Made by a program: the position numbers and the translations under genes | Notes under the pieces: model-generated | What the model was told of the DNA's origin: nothing | The model's database searches: none | What the model saw: only the letters and a program-made list of their open reading frames with translations | Shown here: positions 51,888-62,989 of the stretch, piece after piece | Position numbering within the stretch: position 1 is the stretch's first letter | Layout: every line of letters starts with the position of its first letter | From: Ostrinia nubilalis | Taxonomy: Eukaryota > Arthropoda > Insecta > Lepidoptera > Crambidae | Direction: 5' to 3' | Length of the DNA stretch: 64,000 nucleotides | Assembly: GCF_963855985.1 (NCBI RefSeq) | Contig: NC_087111.1 | Coordinates: 2,671,001-2,735,000 of the forward strand

Positions 51888-54789
51888 TCAAAAAGATTTT
51901 TCTGTCAGGAATTCATTGACTGTGTAATACATCTTTTGTTTTAAGAATTCTAATAAATTATTTCTAAATTTAGTAAATGTCAATGTTTTAATATCTTCGG
52001 GTAATTTATTAAATATTTTTATTGCCATACAATACACATTCCTTGAGTAGAGGGTCAATCTTTGTGGAGGAATTCTCAAATTTTCAGTTTTCCTGCCTCT
52101 GTACCTATCAAAGTCTTTGTTTTTATCGAAGAGATGAATGTATCTTTTAACAAAAATCGAAATTTCCAATATATATAGGCAGGGAAGTGGCAAAATGTTT
52201 AGAGCCTTGAATAGAGGTTTACAACTATCCAAATAATGTACCCCACAGATTGATCGAATACATTTCTTTTGCACTTTAAAAGCTCTTGGCATATCCACAG
52301 AGTTTCCCCATAATATGAGACCATATCGTAGCACAGATCCCACATATCCATGATAAGCCATGACTGCTGCATCTTTAGATGCTACTTGTCTAACTCTGCG
52401 GAGGGCGTAAACAAATCTGTCAATTTTGCTAACTATATAGTCAATATGGTCTTTCCAATTACAAAATTGATCTATTTTTAATCCTAAAAACTTTGTCGAA
52501 TTTATATGTTCTATTTTACGATTGTCACAATATATGTCAAGTAGTTTTATGTCATTGTTGAATTTTGCTTCAAATTTAATATATTTGGTTTTATTAACAT
52601 TAAGATTCAAATTATTACATTCAAGCCATTTTATTATTTTACATAATTCAGTACTTGCAATACGATCTAACTCTTCTTTATTTTTACATTTAACGGTAAG
52701 AGTGGTATCGTCGGCAAAAAGTAAACATCGTTGGTTAGTGACATTTGGCAAGTCATTAATGTACAAAAGAAATAACAACGGTCCTAATACGCTACCCTGG
52801 GGAACACCGCATCTATTATAGCAGTATGAAGATGAGTATGTTTTCTTAACATTCTCAGATATTCTTGTGATTTCTACGCACTGTTGACGGTCCGTTAGAT
52901 AGCTTTCTATCCAGGATAGAGCGTTTCCCCTTATACCATATCTATCCAGTTTGTTAAGTAGCAGCTTATGAGAGACAAAATCAAAAGCTTTGCTCATGTC
53001 TAAAAATATGGCTAATGTGTGCATTGCGTCATTTAGATTTTGTGTTACTTCCCTTATCAAATGAAAACAAGCAAGCGTCGTTGAGCTATTCTTACGGAAC
53101 CCAAACTGTTCATCCTTTAATAGCTTTTCAGATGAAATGAATGTTGTTATCTTATTATGCATAACCTTTTCAAATATTTTAGACAATATAGGTATCAAGG
53201 TAATGGGTCGGTAATTACCTAGCTCATCATCAGCACCATTCTTGTAAAGGGGTTTCACAATGGATCGTTTTAGTTCTACCGGAAACCGACCCTGTTCGAG
53301 AGAAAGATTTACTAAATAGGCTAAGGGGATCGATACAAATTCAGCACATTTTTTTATGATTTCTGTGTTGATGTTGTCGTAACCAGCAGAATTAGTGTTT
53401 CTTAGACCTTTTATTATCTTAAATATATCATTTTCATTAACAGGAGTTAAAAATATGGTATTAGGGTGAAATAGTATATTGTTTAATGCTTGTTTGAGTT
53501 GCGTTTCCCTGTCATTTTTATTATTTTTCGTCAATTCTATATAATATTTATTAAATTCGTCACATATATCTTTAGGATTGTCAATTAATTTATTATTGTC
53601 AAGTTTTATATTTTGAATGTCTTTTCTAAAGTCTGTATTTTGTGTGTATTTTTTTAGGACATCCCATGATGTTTTGCAAACGTTTTTTGAATTAGCAATA
53701 TAATGTGTATTTGTATTTTTTTGTGCTTGATGTATACATTTTTTTAGTATTCTAGTGTAGTTTAAGTATCTTTTTTTTTGTTATATTTTTATTTCCTTTG
53801 GATAATCGATATTTGAGGTATAGCTGTCTTTTATGAATACAGCAACGCTTCAAACCTTTAGTAAGCCAATTATTTTTCAAAGGTTTATTTTTTACCTTTA
53901 CTTTTATGATTGGAAAGCATAGATTAAAAAATAGGATGATGATATCATGGAAGTACTTAAATGCTTTGTTAATATCACTTTCCTGAATAACTTCCATAAA
54001 TGATAGTGCAGATATACAGTCGATAAATTTTTTTACGTTCTCCTTGCACATATCACGCCTATATTCAAACCAAAACTTTATCTTTTTTTTATATTTAGGG
54101 TCTGTGTCAAGTTCAAAGGTTATACTTTGCCCCGTTTCATGATCCGACAAACATAAACAATGTATTTTTGAGGTCACGTTAACATTTAAATTACTTGTGA
54201 TCAGGTCTAAGCAAGCGTTTTTACGGGTAGGAGAATTAATATGATTATTTATATTATAATTACTCAACAGACTTTTTAAATCTTTGCTGTGTTTATTATT
54301 TTGCAACATATCTACATTCCAATCTCCGCAAAGTATTATTTTCTTATTGCGTTTTTTTGATAACATGCTAAGAAGAGCCTGAAGCTGTTGGAAAAAGATA
54401 TCTAATTTAGAATTTGGAGTTCTGTATATGCAGACAATTATAAGATTATATTGTATAATCTCTACTGCACAACATTCAAATGTGTATGGTAATGCCTGAG
54501 TTATGTCTAAGGTCTTGTACTCTAAATTATTTTTTACTAAAATACAAGTGCCACCACGTCGTTCCCCTCTGCAAAAAGAAGCGACCATTTTAAAGTTACT
54601 AATGTTGAGATTTTTCTCAGAGCCTTTTTTGATAAATGTCTCTGAAAGGCAAATAAAATCAACACCATTCAGTTCATTGTTTAGTTCATCCAATGTTACC
54701 ATAAATAGGTCTTGTTTGCTAAGGATGCTGGCTATATTTTGGTGAAATAGTGTTAGTTTTGTCACCGGAACGAAAAAACTCAATGTCAT
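51888..54789 (-). pseudogene. LINE ORF2: APE endonuclease plus reverse transcriptase, one frameshift
   Basis: The ATG at 54789-54787 opens the endonuclease part: FHQNI (N18), CLSET (E50), IYRTP, CGDWN and LSDHE are the active-site blocks of APE-type LINE endonucleases. This frame ends at 53752. The reverse-transcriptase frame is open from before 53770 down to 51888 and carries NYRPITLIPILSKIFEKV, FRKNSST, FLDMSKAFD, CGVPQGSVLGP and the catalytic LLFADD (codons near 52720-52706), then the CR1-type thumb (KFLGLKID, CNWKDHI). The shift falls at a run of nine A (plus-strand T, 53771-53779). One base fewer or two more would join the frames, so it may be a sequencing or assembly slip. Otherwise undamaged. 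Confidence 0.9.
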
Positions 54790-55984
54790 TATTTTGGTTA
54801 TTCTTTTTCACTATTTTAGGAAAATAATTTGTTATCAATGTTTGTGTCTTATTAATATTATCTCTCATAGTCATATCATTAGGAATATTTAATTTTGTGT
54901 GTGTAATGTTATTTTGGTATAGTCGATTTTTTACTTTCTGCGGTGCGAGATACTCATGTTTATAATGTAAATAGTCTATTTCAATATTTAATTTGAAGCA
55001 TAATTCCTGTAAATACATCTTATTATTTTTAGTATCTATAAATTTACATTTTTCATAATTCCTTACTAATAATTTAATATTATAGTTCAATAAGCCTATG
55101 TTAAGATGTGTACTATTTAATACATTTACTATAAACACATTAAAGTTTCTTAGTTTATACAACGCTGCCCCTAATTCCGAGAGAAGGATGTAGGGATTTT
55201 TATCGTTTGAACCTATTGCTAAGATCACAACATCGTCTTTTCTAAGAGTTTCTTGAATGCTGTCACATGAATTCAGAACCTGGGTCGACGTTGCTCCTGT
55301 CTTCATCATGGTAGTGATTGTGTAAGGATCGTTTACTACATGATTGCGACTGCTATGAAGTTTTCTTGAAAGGCCCTTGATTTGCTCGTCGCCGAGAATG
55401 AAGATCTGAGATTTTGCAATAATGTCTTCATCCGCATTACTGTTAGCGTTTCTAAACGATGAGTTATTCTTATCATTGGAAGATAAGTGGGAGTTCTCAG
55501 CTGTATGCGATGATATGTTATGGCTAACGGGTATATTTGTCGATGTACTATTATATATAACAGACTTGTCCATATGTATAGGTGATGTCCTTGATATGTT
55601 TTTATTTATATGCATAATTTTATGTCGTACTGGAGTCATTGTCAAATTTTTACGTTTAAAGTCGCTGCTGATAGTTTTGAGTAATATTATTTGTTGTTCC
55701 TGTTTTGTAATAGTCTTTTTTAATTCGCCATTTTCTAAGTTTAGGTTATCAATTTCATCATGCGCTCTCTCCAATGTGTACCTCAATGTAGCTATTTCTT
55801 TCATGTATTCGTCACTGTTTGAAGTGTTTGAAGTGTTTGAAGTGTCAATAAGTTGAGATTCGTTCTGTATGCTTAACATTGTCGTGTCCATAATCGTCGA
55901 GTTTAAAAGATCCTGTGTTACTCGAGATAAATCGAAGTCCGATCTCGATCTGGGCATTTTGTTGCGAATTGTTATATTCTCCAT
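54719..55984 (-). CDS. LINE ORF1 protein: coiled coil plus SGNH-like domain
   Basis: 421 codons; start fixed by an in-frame TGA two codons upstream of the ATG at 55984. Residues ~58-110 form a probable coiled coil (LERAHDEIDNLNLENGELKK). A Ser/Asn-rich linker (~130-185) includes an (NTS)3 repeat near 50 from a tandem triplet microsatellite. Residues ~193-350 look like the SGNH-hydrolase/esterase domain of CR1-type ORF1 proteins: FILGDE (197-200), GATSTQV, VILAIGSND (block III, 253-261) and a C-terminal DYLHYKHE. The expected nucleophile Ser of the GDS motif is Glu200 here, so an esterase activity is doubtful. The usual role is nucleic-acid binding and particle formation in retrotransposition. 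Confidence 0.8.
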   Translation of the reverse strand: MENITIRNKMPRSRSDFDLSRVTQDLLNSTIMDTTMLSIQNESQLIDTSNTSNTSNSDEYMKEIATLRYTLERAHDEIDNLNLENGELKKTITKQEQQIILLKTISSDFKRKNLTMTPVRHKIMHINKNISRTSPIHMDKSVIYNSTSTNIPVSHNISSHTAENSHLSSNDKNNSSFRNANSNADEDIIAKSQIFILGDEQIKGLSRKLHSSRNHVVNDPYTITTMMKTGATSTQVLNSCDSIQETLRKDDVVILAIGSNDKNPYILLSELGAALYKLRNFNVFIVNVLNSTHLNIGLLNYNIKLLVRNYEKCKFIDTKNNKMYLQELCFKLNIEIDYLHYKHEYLAPQKVKNRLYQNNITHTKLNIPNDMTMRDNINKTQTLITNYFPKIVKKNNQNNDIEFFRSGDKTNTISPKYSQHP

Positions 55985-56000
55985 TTTTCAATAAATGAGA

Positions 56001-56867
56001 AAATAAAGCAAACAAAAAAAAAACAAAAATAAAAAATAATAAAAATAAAACAAACAAAAAGTAAAAAGGAAAAACAAATTTTATTGATGTCAGTGGGATC
56101 GGAACTTGGTGCTCTCCGATTTGTTCAACTCGGCCAGTCTGCTTAAGTTTCCAACGCGCCAATCCGTCTTGATGAAGACTGATGTAAATAAGCACCGTAT
56201 GCGATGTATTGTAGCAGTTGATTGTTTACTGGGTTCGGGTAGTGCTTTTTACAAGTTTTATAATTACACCTTCACACAAAATAGTTAGTCATTTTATGTT
56301 TGAAATAAGCTTGTTTATAGTTTATTTTGGTAAACAACACTGCACTGTTCGAAGAATGTTTTTTAACTATGTTTTTTTCACCATTTTGTTCTTAGGCAAG
56401 TCACTAATTTACTTTTAGTTCACATAATTTCACATTCATTTCGTTGCAGATATTGTCACTGTCCCGCAATATTTATCGTCACAAACACTTGTACATATGT
56501 CCGCACTGTTGTTTAACAATTTGAGTTTATTTGTGAGCATCAAAAGATCCTTGGTGTTTTTATTTTTAAAGAAATATACGGAGCCGATGTTTACACTGGC
56601 GGTGGCGCCATCTCTCAAGCAGAAAATTCACAAGTTTCATGCGACATTGTAAATCTTGAGATAAATAAAGATCTTCAACCGTAATTGAAAATAAATCAAC
56701 TCTATCTATACCAGCTCCCCTATTAGTGCAGTCAATCAGCCCGACTAATGCCCTGTGCAGACGATGAGCCAAGCCCCCAAGGACATGGCGTCTCGACCAT
56801 TAGAAAAGGCTTAGACTTAATTTATTTCTGAATTTTTATTTACTTTTACTCAACATTATTGAATCAA
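56001..56867. other. LINE 5' region and unassigned sequence
   Basis: 56100-56165 on the minus strand reads gactggccgagttgaacaaa, gagcaccaagttccgatccc, which vaguely resembles tRNA box A and B. It could be an internal promoter of the LINE or an old SINE head. 56560-56830 has no assignment. Confidence 0.3.
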
Positions 56868-57206
56868 TCTATACTTATAATAAATCTGTAGAGAGGTCAA
56901 TTCTGTACATGAAATATATTTTCAAAATAACTATCAGGGGGTAATTAGTGAACGATACTGATGCCAAAAATGCAATCAGTAAAATTTTTGTCTGTCTGTC
57001 TGTCTGTATGTTCCTTATAGAAACAAACACTACTCGGCGGATTTTAACGGAACTTGGTAAAATTATTCTTCATACTCCTGGGCAGGTTATAATATACTTA
57101 GAAATTCCCACGGGAACGGGAATTAGCGGGAAAATCCAACCGCGTAAGATAGATGAAGGGGGTAAAACGGGATCCACGCGAACGAAGTCGCGGGCGGCCG
57201 CTAGTT
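56868..57206 (+). mobile_element. Helitron-like element (GGGAATTAGCGGGAAAA family)
   Basis: Starts atctatacttataataaatc, has (CTGT)n near 56990-57008, cacgggaacgggaattagcg, ggtaaaacgggatccacgcg and ends gaagtcgcgggcggccgctagt. Confidence 0.75.
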
Positions 57207-57215
57207 TCATACTAA

Positions 57216-57333
57216 GGCTGAGTTGCACCACCTAACTTTGACATTAACTATAACGATTACCGGTGTATTTTGTATGGAGTTTGACAGATTTTTGACGTTT
57301 GACAAAGTTAAAGTAAGATGGGGCAACCCAGCC
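57216..57333. mobile_element. Harbinger-type MITE (GGCTGAGTTGCACC family)
   Basis: 118 bp, TAA at 57213-57215 and 57334-57336; inserted just past the end of the previous Helitron-like element. Confidence 0.85.
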
Positions 57334-57345
57334 TAATTAAAACAA

Positions 57346-57692
57346 ATTGTGCCCGCGACTTCATACGCATTAAAATTGTTTGAATATTTTATCAATTTTT
57401 TGCAAAATTCTTCAGCTTGGTCGTTGCGTGATGTTATAAAGTTATACTAGCTGTTCCCGCGACTTCGTACGGGTGAAAATTGTAGTTTGAATATTTCCCG
57501 TTTTTGCGACATTTTTCTTTACTGCTCCGCCCCTATTGGCTGTAGGGTGATGTTATTTTTAGTCTAAATCCTTCCTCGATATAAATGGGCTATCCAACAC
57601 AAAAATATTCAAATCGAACCAGTATGTAGTGAGATTAGTGCGTTCAAACAAACAAACAAACTCTTTAGCTTTGTAATATTAGTAAGTATAGA
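57346..57692 (-). mobile_element. Two Helitron-like fragments
   Basis: 57346-57440: tgcccgcgacttcatacgca end fragment. 57445-57692: tatactagctgttcccgcga through gggctatccaacacaaaaat, cgttcaaacaaacaaacaaa and ttgtaatattagtaagtata. Confidence 0.6.
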
Positions 57693-58062
57693 TTTTACAT
57701 CAGCTCGATCACAAATATGTCCAAGTTTGAAGCATTATATTGTTTCTTGCGGTTTTCTCGCTGCAAGTTTAAAGTTTTCTCAACAATATCGAAGAAGCTC
57801 CATAATAATTTGTAATGGAGTTAGCTTAAAAGGACAGCTTCGGGCTGAATGAAGTATGCACTTCAGACACAGCATAGATGTATGAGCCAGTACATAATTT
57901 TTAGATTATTGCTGTTTTGTTTATTTTTGGTATTGTTGGATGATAACGATGATAACTATGCAAATAATGGTGTTTTATTGATGAAAATCAAGAATAATCG
58001 AATCTAAAAAACTATAAAAATATTATAGTTTCGATTCGATTATTTTATTAGATTATCAAATG
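57693..58062. other. Unassigned sequence
   Basis: A 14-bp inverted pair (ataatcgaatctaaaaaact / tttcgattcgattatt) lies near 57990-58045. No other feature. Confidence 0.4.
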
Positions 58063-58235
58063 AAGCCACGATAGCCGAACGGTGAAGAGGTCGGACTGGT
58101 CACTCGTCATCCAAGGAACTTGGCTTCGAACCCACTAGCTGACGCTCGACTAATGGTGAACCCACTCGTGACACAAACATATTAGCTTAGTACGGGCTAA
58201 CGGGGCTAGTAATTTCGGCAAAAATAAAGGTTTGG
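58063..58235 (+). mobile_element. tRNA-derived SINE
   Basis: The head has box A-like gatagccgaacggtgaagag and box B-like tggcttcgaaccc. The body (aatggtgaacccactcgtga, cacaaacatattagcttagt) is shared with 26445-26545 and 42450-42505, and ends gcaaaaataaag. Confidence 0.65.
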
Positions 58236-58377
58236 TCTTTGTATAATCAAGACCCGAGGGGTAAGATAGTATGATGGGCTATTATTTGCGAAACAATCTC
58301 GCTTGCATCTACTGTCATCAAATGTATAAACATACAAGTAAGTATGGCTACCTCAATATCAAATTAAATGTTTGTTT

Positions 58378-58468
58378 TAAAATTATCACTTCACGGGATT
58401 TATTGCAACAATATCTATTTTAACGGTAAGTTTATTGTTGCAATAAATCCCGTGAAGTGATAATTTTA
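58378..58468. repeat. Perfect 36-bp hairpin with 19-nt loop
   Basis: Left arm 58378-58413 (taaaattatcacttcacggg onward) is the exact reverse complement of 58433-58468; loop tctattttaacggtaagtt. Length and loop resemble a miRNA-type stem, but the pairing is perfect, which favours a foldback element. Confidence 0.9.
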
Positions 58469-58495
58469 TAGTAATAATTATTAACTTTTAAAAAA

Positions 58496-58912
58496 AATAA
58501 AACCGACTTCAAATGCGTGTACACAAAAAAAAACTAAAAATTAAAAATATTGCGTATAAAAAAGTTCATCCCCAATTTTCCACCCTTGGGGGTGAAATAT
58601 TTTCTTCAAATTCGCATGAAATCACCCTTTTGATAATACCTATTCAACAAAAAAATAATCGTTCAAATTGATTTATAATCGGCGGAGATATTGCGTATAA
58701 AAAAGTTCATCCCCAATTTTCCACCCTTGGGGGTTGTTTTTTCTATTATTAAATTTAAATGGGACCACCCTTGAGGTATTACCTATACGCCGAAAAAAGA
58801 TTTGTTCAAATCGGTTCATAATTGGCGGAGTTATCGCGTAACAAACATAGAAAAAAAAAACATACGGGTCGAATTGAGAACCTCCTCCTTTTTTGAAGTC
58901 GGTTGAAAATGC
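58496..58912 (-). mobile_element. DNA element with AACCGACTTCAAA-type ends
   Basis: Left aaaaccgacttcaaatgcgt, right ccttttttgaagtcggttga. Inside, a ~50-bp block (gtataaaaaagttcatcccc, aattttccacccttgggggt) is repeated at 58554 and 58694. Confidence 0.6.
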
Positions 58913-58922
58913 AACATAATAG

Positions 58923-59000
58923 TTTAAAATATTAAATGTTTGTTTATTCAGTACATAGGCCCTTTCCAGGGCACTTACACGTCCCAAATATAGCTACCCG
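58923..59000 (-). mobile_element. LINE-like 3' tail family (cttctcagcac type)
   Basis: gtttattcagtacataggcc, ctttccagggcacttacacg, tcccaaatatagct: reverse complement of 19975-20055. Confidence 0.6.
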
Positions 59001-59225
59001 AAACTTCCGACTTTATTTATTAATGCTTCAGTGGTCTGGCTGTTCTTTCTGGGCTACGTAGAGTAACTACAGCAACAATTTAATTAGGATCGTGCCAGAG
59101 ATGCGATTAGCGTGCCGGCGGAAAATGTGCTCCCAAATAATTGGGTGACATACTTATTAAGTAAGCTTACTTACTGGAAATAGATAGTTTAGTTTTAGAA
59201 AAATATTAAACTAAAGTATAGTGCT
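59001..59225. other. Unassigned spacer
   Basis: No feature supported. Confidence 0.4.
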
Positions 59226-59385
59226 TAAGGCCCGATTCGACCAAACTTTTATCCGAGAATAACTCCTGGTATAACTGGCACATTGACAATTTCAGTATGG
59301 GAAATATTATTATGTCAAAATGACGATTATCTGACGATTTATTCTGAGATTAATATTTACTCTTGTTTGGTTGAATCCACCGACT
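59226..59385. mobile_element. MITE-like element, imperfect inverted ends
   Basis: aggcccgattcgaccaaact / ctcttgtttggttgaatcca; inner blocks gagaataactcc and ttattctgagat also pair imperfectly. Confidence 0.45.
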
Positions 59386-59657
59386 GTTAGTACCTACATA
59401 ACTAAATATCGAAGCAATATGTTTTAGTGCTCGACCGGTCTTAGCCAACTCTAGATAACATAACAAAAACAGATTATTAATACGATTATTGAGGACTTTC
59501 AAGCAATTTAAACTTTATCTTTTTAAAAGATTTGAAACATTAATTTTGCAAGCGTAAAATTACGGGAAATTCTTTCAAAGTAAAGATGTTGATACAGCCA
59601 AAGAACACTTTACAAAATAATGTCCCTAAAGTTGTTTCATCAAATCGAATCATCTAA

Positions 59658-59775
59658 GGCTGGGTTGCACCATCTTACTTTAACTTTGACAAACGTCAAA
59701 AATCTGTCAATTTCCTTACAAAAAACACCCGTTATCGTTAAAGTTACGGTCAAATTTAGGTGGTGCAACTCAGCC
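59658..59775. mobile_element. Harbinger-type MITE (GGCTGAGTTGCACC family)
   Basis: 118 bp in the reverse orientation, TAA at 59655-59657 and 59776-59778. Confidence 0.85.
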
Positions 59776-60317
59776 TAAGATCATAGAAGTTAATTTGTCC
59801 CGCTCTTGAGAGCTTTCAAAGCTTAAACCGATTTCACGTTAACGCTAACCCTTTATAAACAGGAACTTTATAATTTGGTATAATAAGCCAATTTATATTA
59901 AAATTTAGATAAGACAAAGACGGAATTGAGTATTTGGTAATTGTGAAATAAATTCGAAACTTTATTATAGCGGGCTTATTTGGTTATCTAAATGTTTTGG
60001 TCTTATCGTATGACGTTTTTCTGATTATTAGGTAGCATGTACCTTTTATAATACCGCATTTAAGTACCTAATTACTATTGATAACATTTATTAAAAATTC
60101 AACAGCTACTTTATAATTTAAAAGTTAGCTGATTAGTACACGATACTGAAGCTAATTTCAGAGTTTCATAAAATGTATTAATTTTACGTACTAAGAAGTA
60201 AACTAATATTAGTTTAAGATTTGATTTTTCTTGGCGTCTGCCTGATCAATGATGATTGAAAAAGTCTGACTCCCAATTGATAGACATCAATTAATTTAAA
60301 ATATTTAATTACTCAAC
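59776..60317. other. Unassigned sequence
   Basis: AT-rich; no supported feature. Confidence 0.4.
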
Positions 60318-60452
60318 AAGGACCGACGACATCGTAAAGATAGCAGGGAAGCGCTGAACGCAGGCCGCTACCAATCGATCAACATGGAAAGCATTGGGGG
60401 AGGGATTGATGTTCAGCAGTGGACGTCCTATGGCTGAAATGATGATGATGAA
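60318..60452 (+). mobile_element. RTE LINE 3' end
   Basis: aaggaccgacgacatcgtaa, gctgaacgcaggccgctacc, catggaaagcattgggggag, cagtggacgtcctatggctg and a GATGATGATGA tail. Confidence 0.85.
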
Positions 60453-61022
60453 TTACTCAACATCAACTTTTCCAGCTTAACGTTATCTTATAACATCAAC
60501 TAAAAATATTGGTAAATGTGTATGACCCTTGTTATACAGCCTGTTTGGGCTTGGGAAAAAGCTAAATTGATTGATATCAAAAGCGATTAAGTATTAATCT
60601 TGTATAGGCTTACTCGGTTAAGAAATCCATTAGTAGAAGAACGAAGATTTAATTTTATTATGATTAAATCATATCCACACTAACTCCGTCACGTAAATTC
60701 TTTGAAATAATAAGCTCTAATTGTTCATAGAAACACTTGAGTGAAAAATAAGGCTTCTTATAAAGGATTCGAAGGAAAGTAAGCTCTGCTTTGAGCTGAT
60801 ATTATAAGACTTTTCTACCAACGCACTTTGCTTCGTGGAAAAATGAAGCTATTATAATAGCGTTATGAGCATGGAGAATTTAAAATGTTCATGTTTTAAA
60901 AGCAAATAATATGCTAGTTAATTGTTTTAGGACATTTATTTATTTTGTAGGTATATTATGGTGCATAATAAGGTCATAGGCAAGGGGGCACTGAAGTATA
61001 ATTTAGATAAAATATCAGTTAC
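60453..61022. other. Unassigned sequence
   Basis: No supported feature. Confidence 0.4.
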
Positions 61023-61240
61023 TTACTAGCGGCCCGCCCCGGCTTCGCACGGGTGCAATGGAATTTCTCGGCTCTTCTCTTCTATATTATGCATGTTACA
61101 TACTTCCTCTTGAATCACTCTATTTATTTAAAAAAACCGTATCAAAATCCGTAGCTTAGTTTTAAAGATCTAAGCATACATAAGGGTCAGACAGCAAAAG
61201 CGACTTTGTTTTATACTACGAGTAGGTATGTAGTGATAGT
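61023..61240 (-). mobile_element. Helitron-like element
   Basis: tactagcggcccgccccggc, ttcgcacgggtgcaatggaa is a GC-rich terminal hairpin in reverse; the body ends near ttttatactacgagtaggta. Confidence 0.6.
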
Positions 61241-61284
61241 GATACGGGTGTCTTAAAATATCCTGTAAAAGAGCTACAGGTAAA

Positions 61285-61400
61285 AAATCATAGCCTCTTG
61301 TCCCCAGTGACCGGTTACTCCTGTAAAACCAGGATCTACAGCTTACCTTAGAATCCAAAACAGTGGAGGCCACGTTTGTCCCAGGGGAAACTTAAAATGT
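61285..61400 (-). repeat. Degraded copy of the conserved-frame repeat
   Basis: ctgtaaaaccaggatctaca, gcttaccttagaatcc and cgtttgtcccaggggaaact match 62990-63150; the frame is broken. Confidence 0.55.
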
Positions 61401-62389
61401 CATAGATCAGCAGGGGTTAAGTAGCAGCTTAGAATCTCCCAGTACAAAGCAGATGACATGACAAACAAAATGTTTATTTATTTATACCTTTAAGATAAAT
61501 GCACTATAAACAGTAATCCCCTTTCCAATAAAAGTTACACGCGCCTTGAATACTTAGCTTAAAGTGACTTTTAGTATGGAAAAGACATTTGAAACTACTG
61601 TTCAACGCGTGTAAAAATGTTCTTAAAAAATCTTATAAAACTCTGTCACTAAACTCGGAAACTCGGTCACTTTGTCAGCCTATATTATGAAGTCTTTAAA
61701 ATTAGTAAGAGATAGAATTTTATTTTCATTACTATGGCTCTTGATTTAAGAGTAAAAGAAGTCAGTTCAAGAAAGGAAATACTCTTGATCTAGTAAGGTA
61801 TGTAAAATACTTAGTACTTTATTAACAAAACTCCCTCAAGAAATCAGCCACACGATATTTCCTTCTACATTTGTCAAGACAATTTTTACTCTCACGGATA
61901 TTGTCCTAATTACACAAGCTGGTCCCGCGGCGCCGTCTGCACGCGTTTTTCCTGCGGCGTGTTACTTGTAGCTTGTAATATGCAAATCGAGTAATTCTGA
62001 ACCTTGGCGAAGGGTGTGACGTCTACTGGGATGCGGTAGTTAATTAAAATTTCTTGTCTTCTGTAAATTAAATATGAGAACATTTAAGAACATTTGGGTA
62101 AGTTTGTAACTAAGTACAACGTAGACGTTTCTGTAACTCTTTTTCGAGTGGGCACTATAACCAATAAACCACTTACCGAGAAAATTAAAATGTCAATAAA
62201 TCTAAACCGCCGCTGGCGATTTACTTTTTCGCTGAAAAGTAAATCTTTTCATAATTAAAATGAAGTCGCTTCCGCTATTATTACGGTATTCTTATACTTA
62301 AAAGGATTGTTACCAAAATACAAAGTAATTTGGTAAATGTAGATTATTTATAAAATAAAACATTTTCATTTTCCCTTTCATTTCCGCTG
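61401..62389. other. Unassigned sequence
   Basis: 61925-61965 is GC-rich (ggtcccgcggcgccgtctgc, cctgcggcgtg) without a gene. No other feature supported. Confidence 0.4.
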
Positions 62390-62503
62390 TTTGTGCGCTT
62401 AGATCTTTTAAACTACTCAACGGATTTTAATAGAGTTCCAGCAATAGATAGAGCGATCCTACTGTACTGCACCCGTGAGAGGGCCGAGGCGGGACGCTAG
62501 TTG
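62390..62503 (+). mobile_element. Helitron-like 3' fragment
   Basis: aaactactcaacggatttta, atagagttccagcaatagat and the end gccgaggcgggacgctagt. Confidence 0.55.
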
Positions 62504-62989
62504 TATTGTAAATAAATCAGTTACTTTTTTCTAATTCTGTCAATCCTGGTACAGTTAATATAAAAGCGATTTTTTTTTTCAATAGAGGTGTAGCGAAATT
62601 TGAAGAAATGACGCTCTCTGTAAGCAAGTTCAACTCGCATTATACGAATGGTTTTTTTATGAATAAGAGTTAAAGTTATTGAAAAATAGGCATTATCAGG
62701 GGTGTCACAGTCTATAGCCCGTGCTATATCCCGCGATTCTTCCTTCCCCACTATACATTTGCCCTTACCCACCCCCACATTACCCCAATTGTTATGAAGT
62801 TGCTCGCTGTTCACAAAACGATTGCATTATTAGCTCCGTACCTCTTCAACTCGTTAACTTGTATGTGAACTTTAAACTATAGTTAATTCAGGCACAATTT
62901 CTTTCAAATTAGACGCGCATTAGTTGTCCATTTGCAGGATCGCGGAAAATTCTATGACAACTGCGTTGGAATAAAAATGTCAATTACCA
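62504..62989. other. Unassigned sequence
   Basis: A 97-codon minus-strand ORF (62521-62814) shows no domain. No supported feature. Confidence 0.4.

Larger units (their letters stand above)
51592..56000 (-). mobile_element. Nearly complete CR1-group non-LTR retrotransposon
   Basis: Minus-strand element with ORF1 (55984-54719), ORF2 (54789-51888, one frameshift), and a 3' UTR ending aaataaatgatttattatta and a TTATTA repeat at 51592-51613, the short-repeat 3' end usual for CR1-group LINEs. ORF1 and ORF2 overlap by 71 bases. The 5' boundary is not certain and may reach ~56170. ORF1 with SGNH-like domain plus APE endonuclease and RT fits CR1-type families. Confidence 0.88.

Noticed and set aside
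55422..55856. 144-codon plus-strand ORF with hydrophobic segments
   Set aside because: Antisense of the LINE ORF1; hydrophobicity mirrors its Asn/Lys codons.
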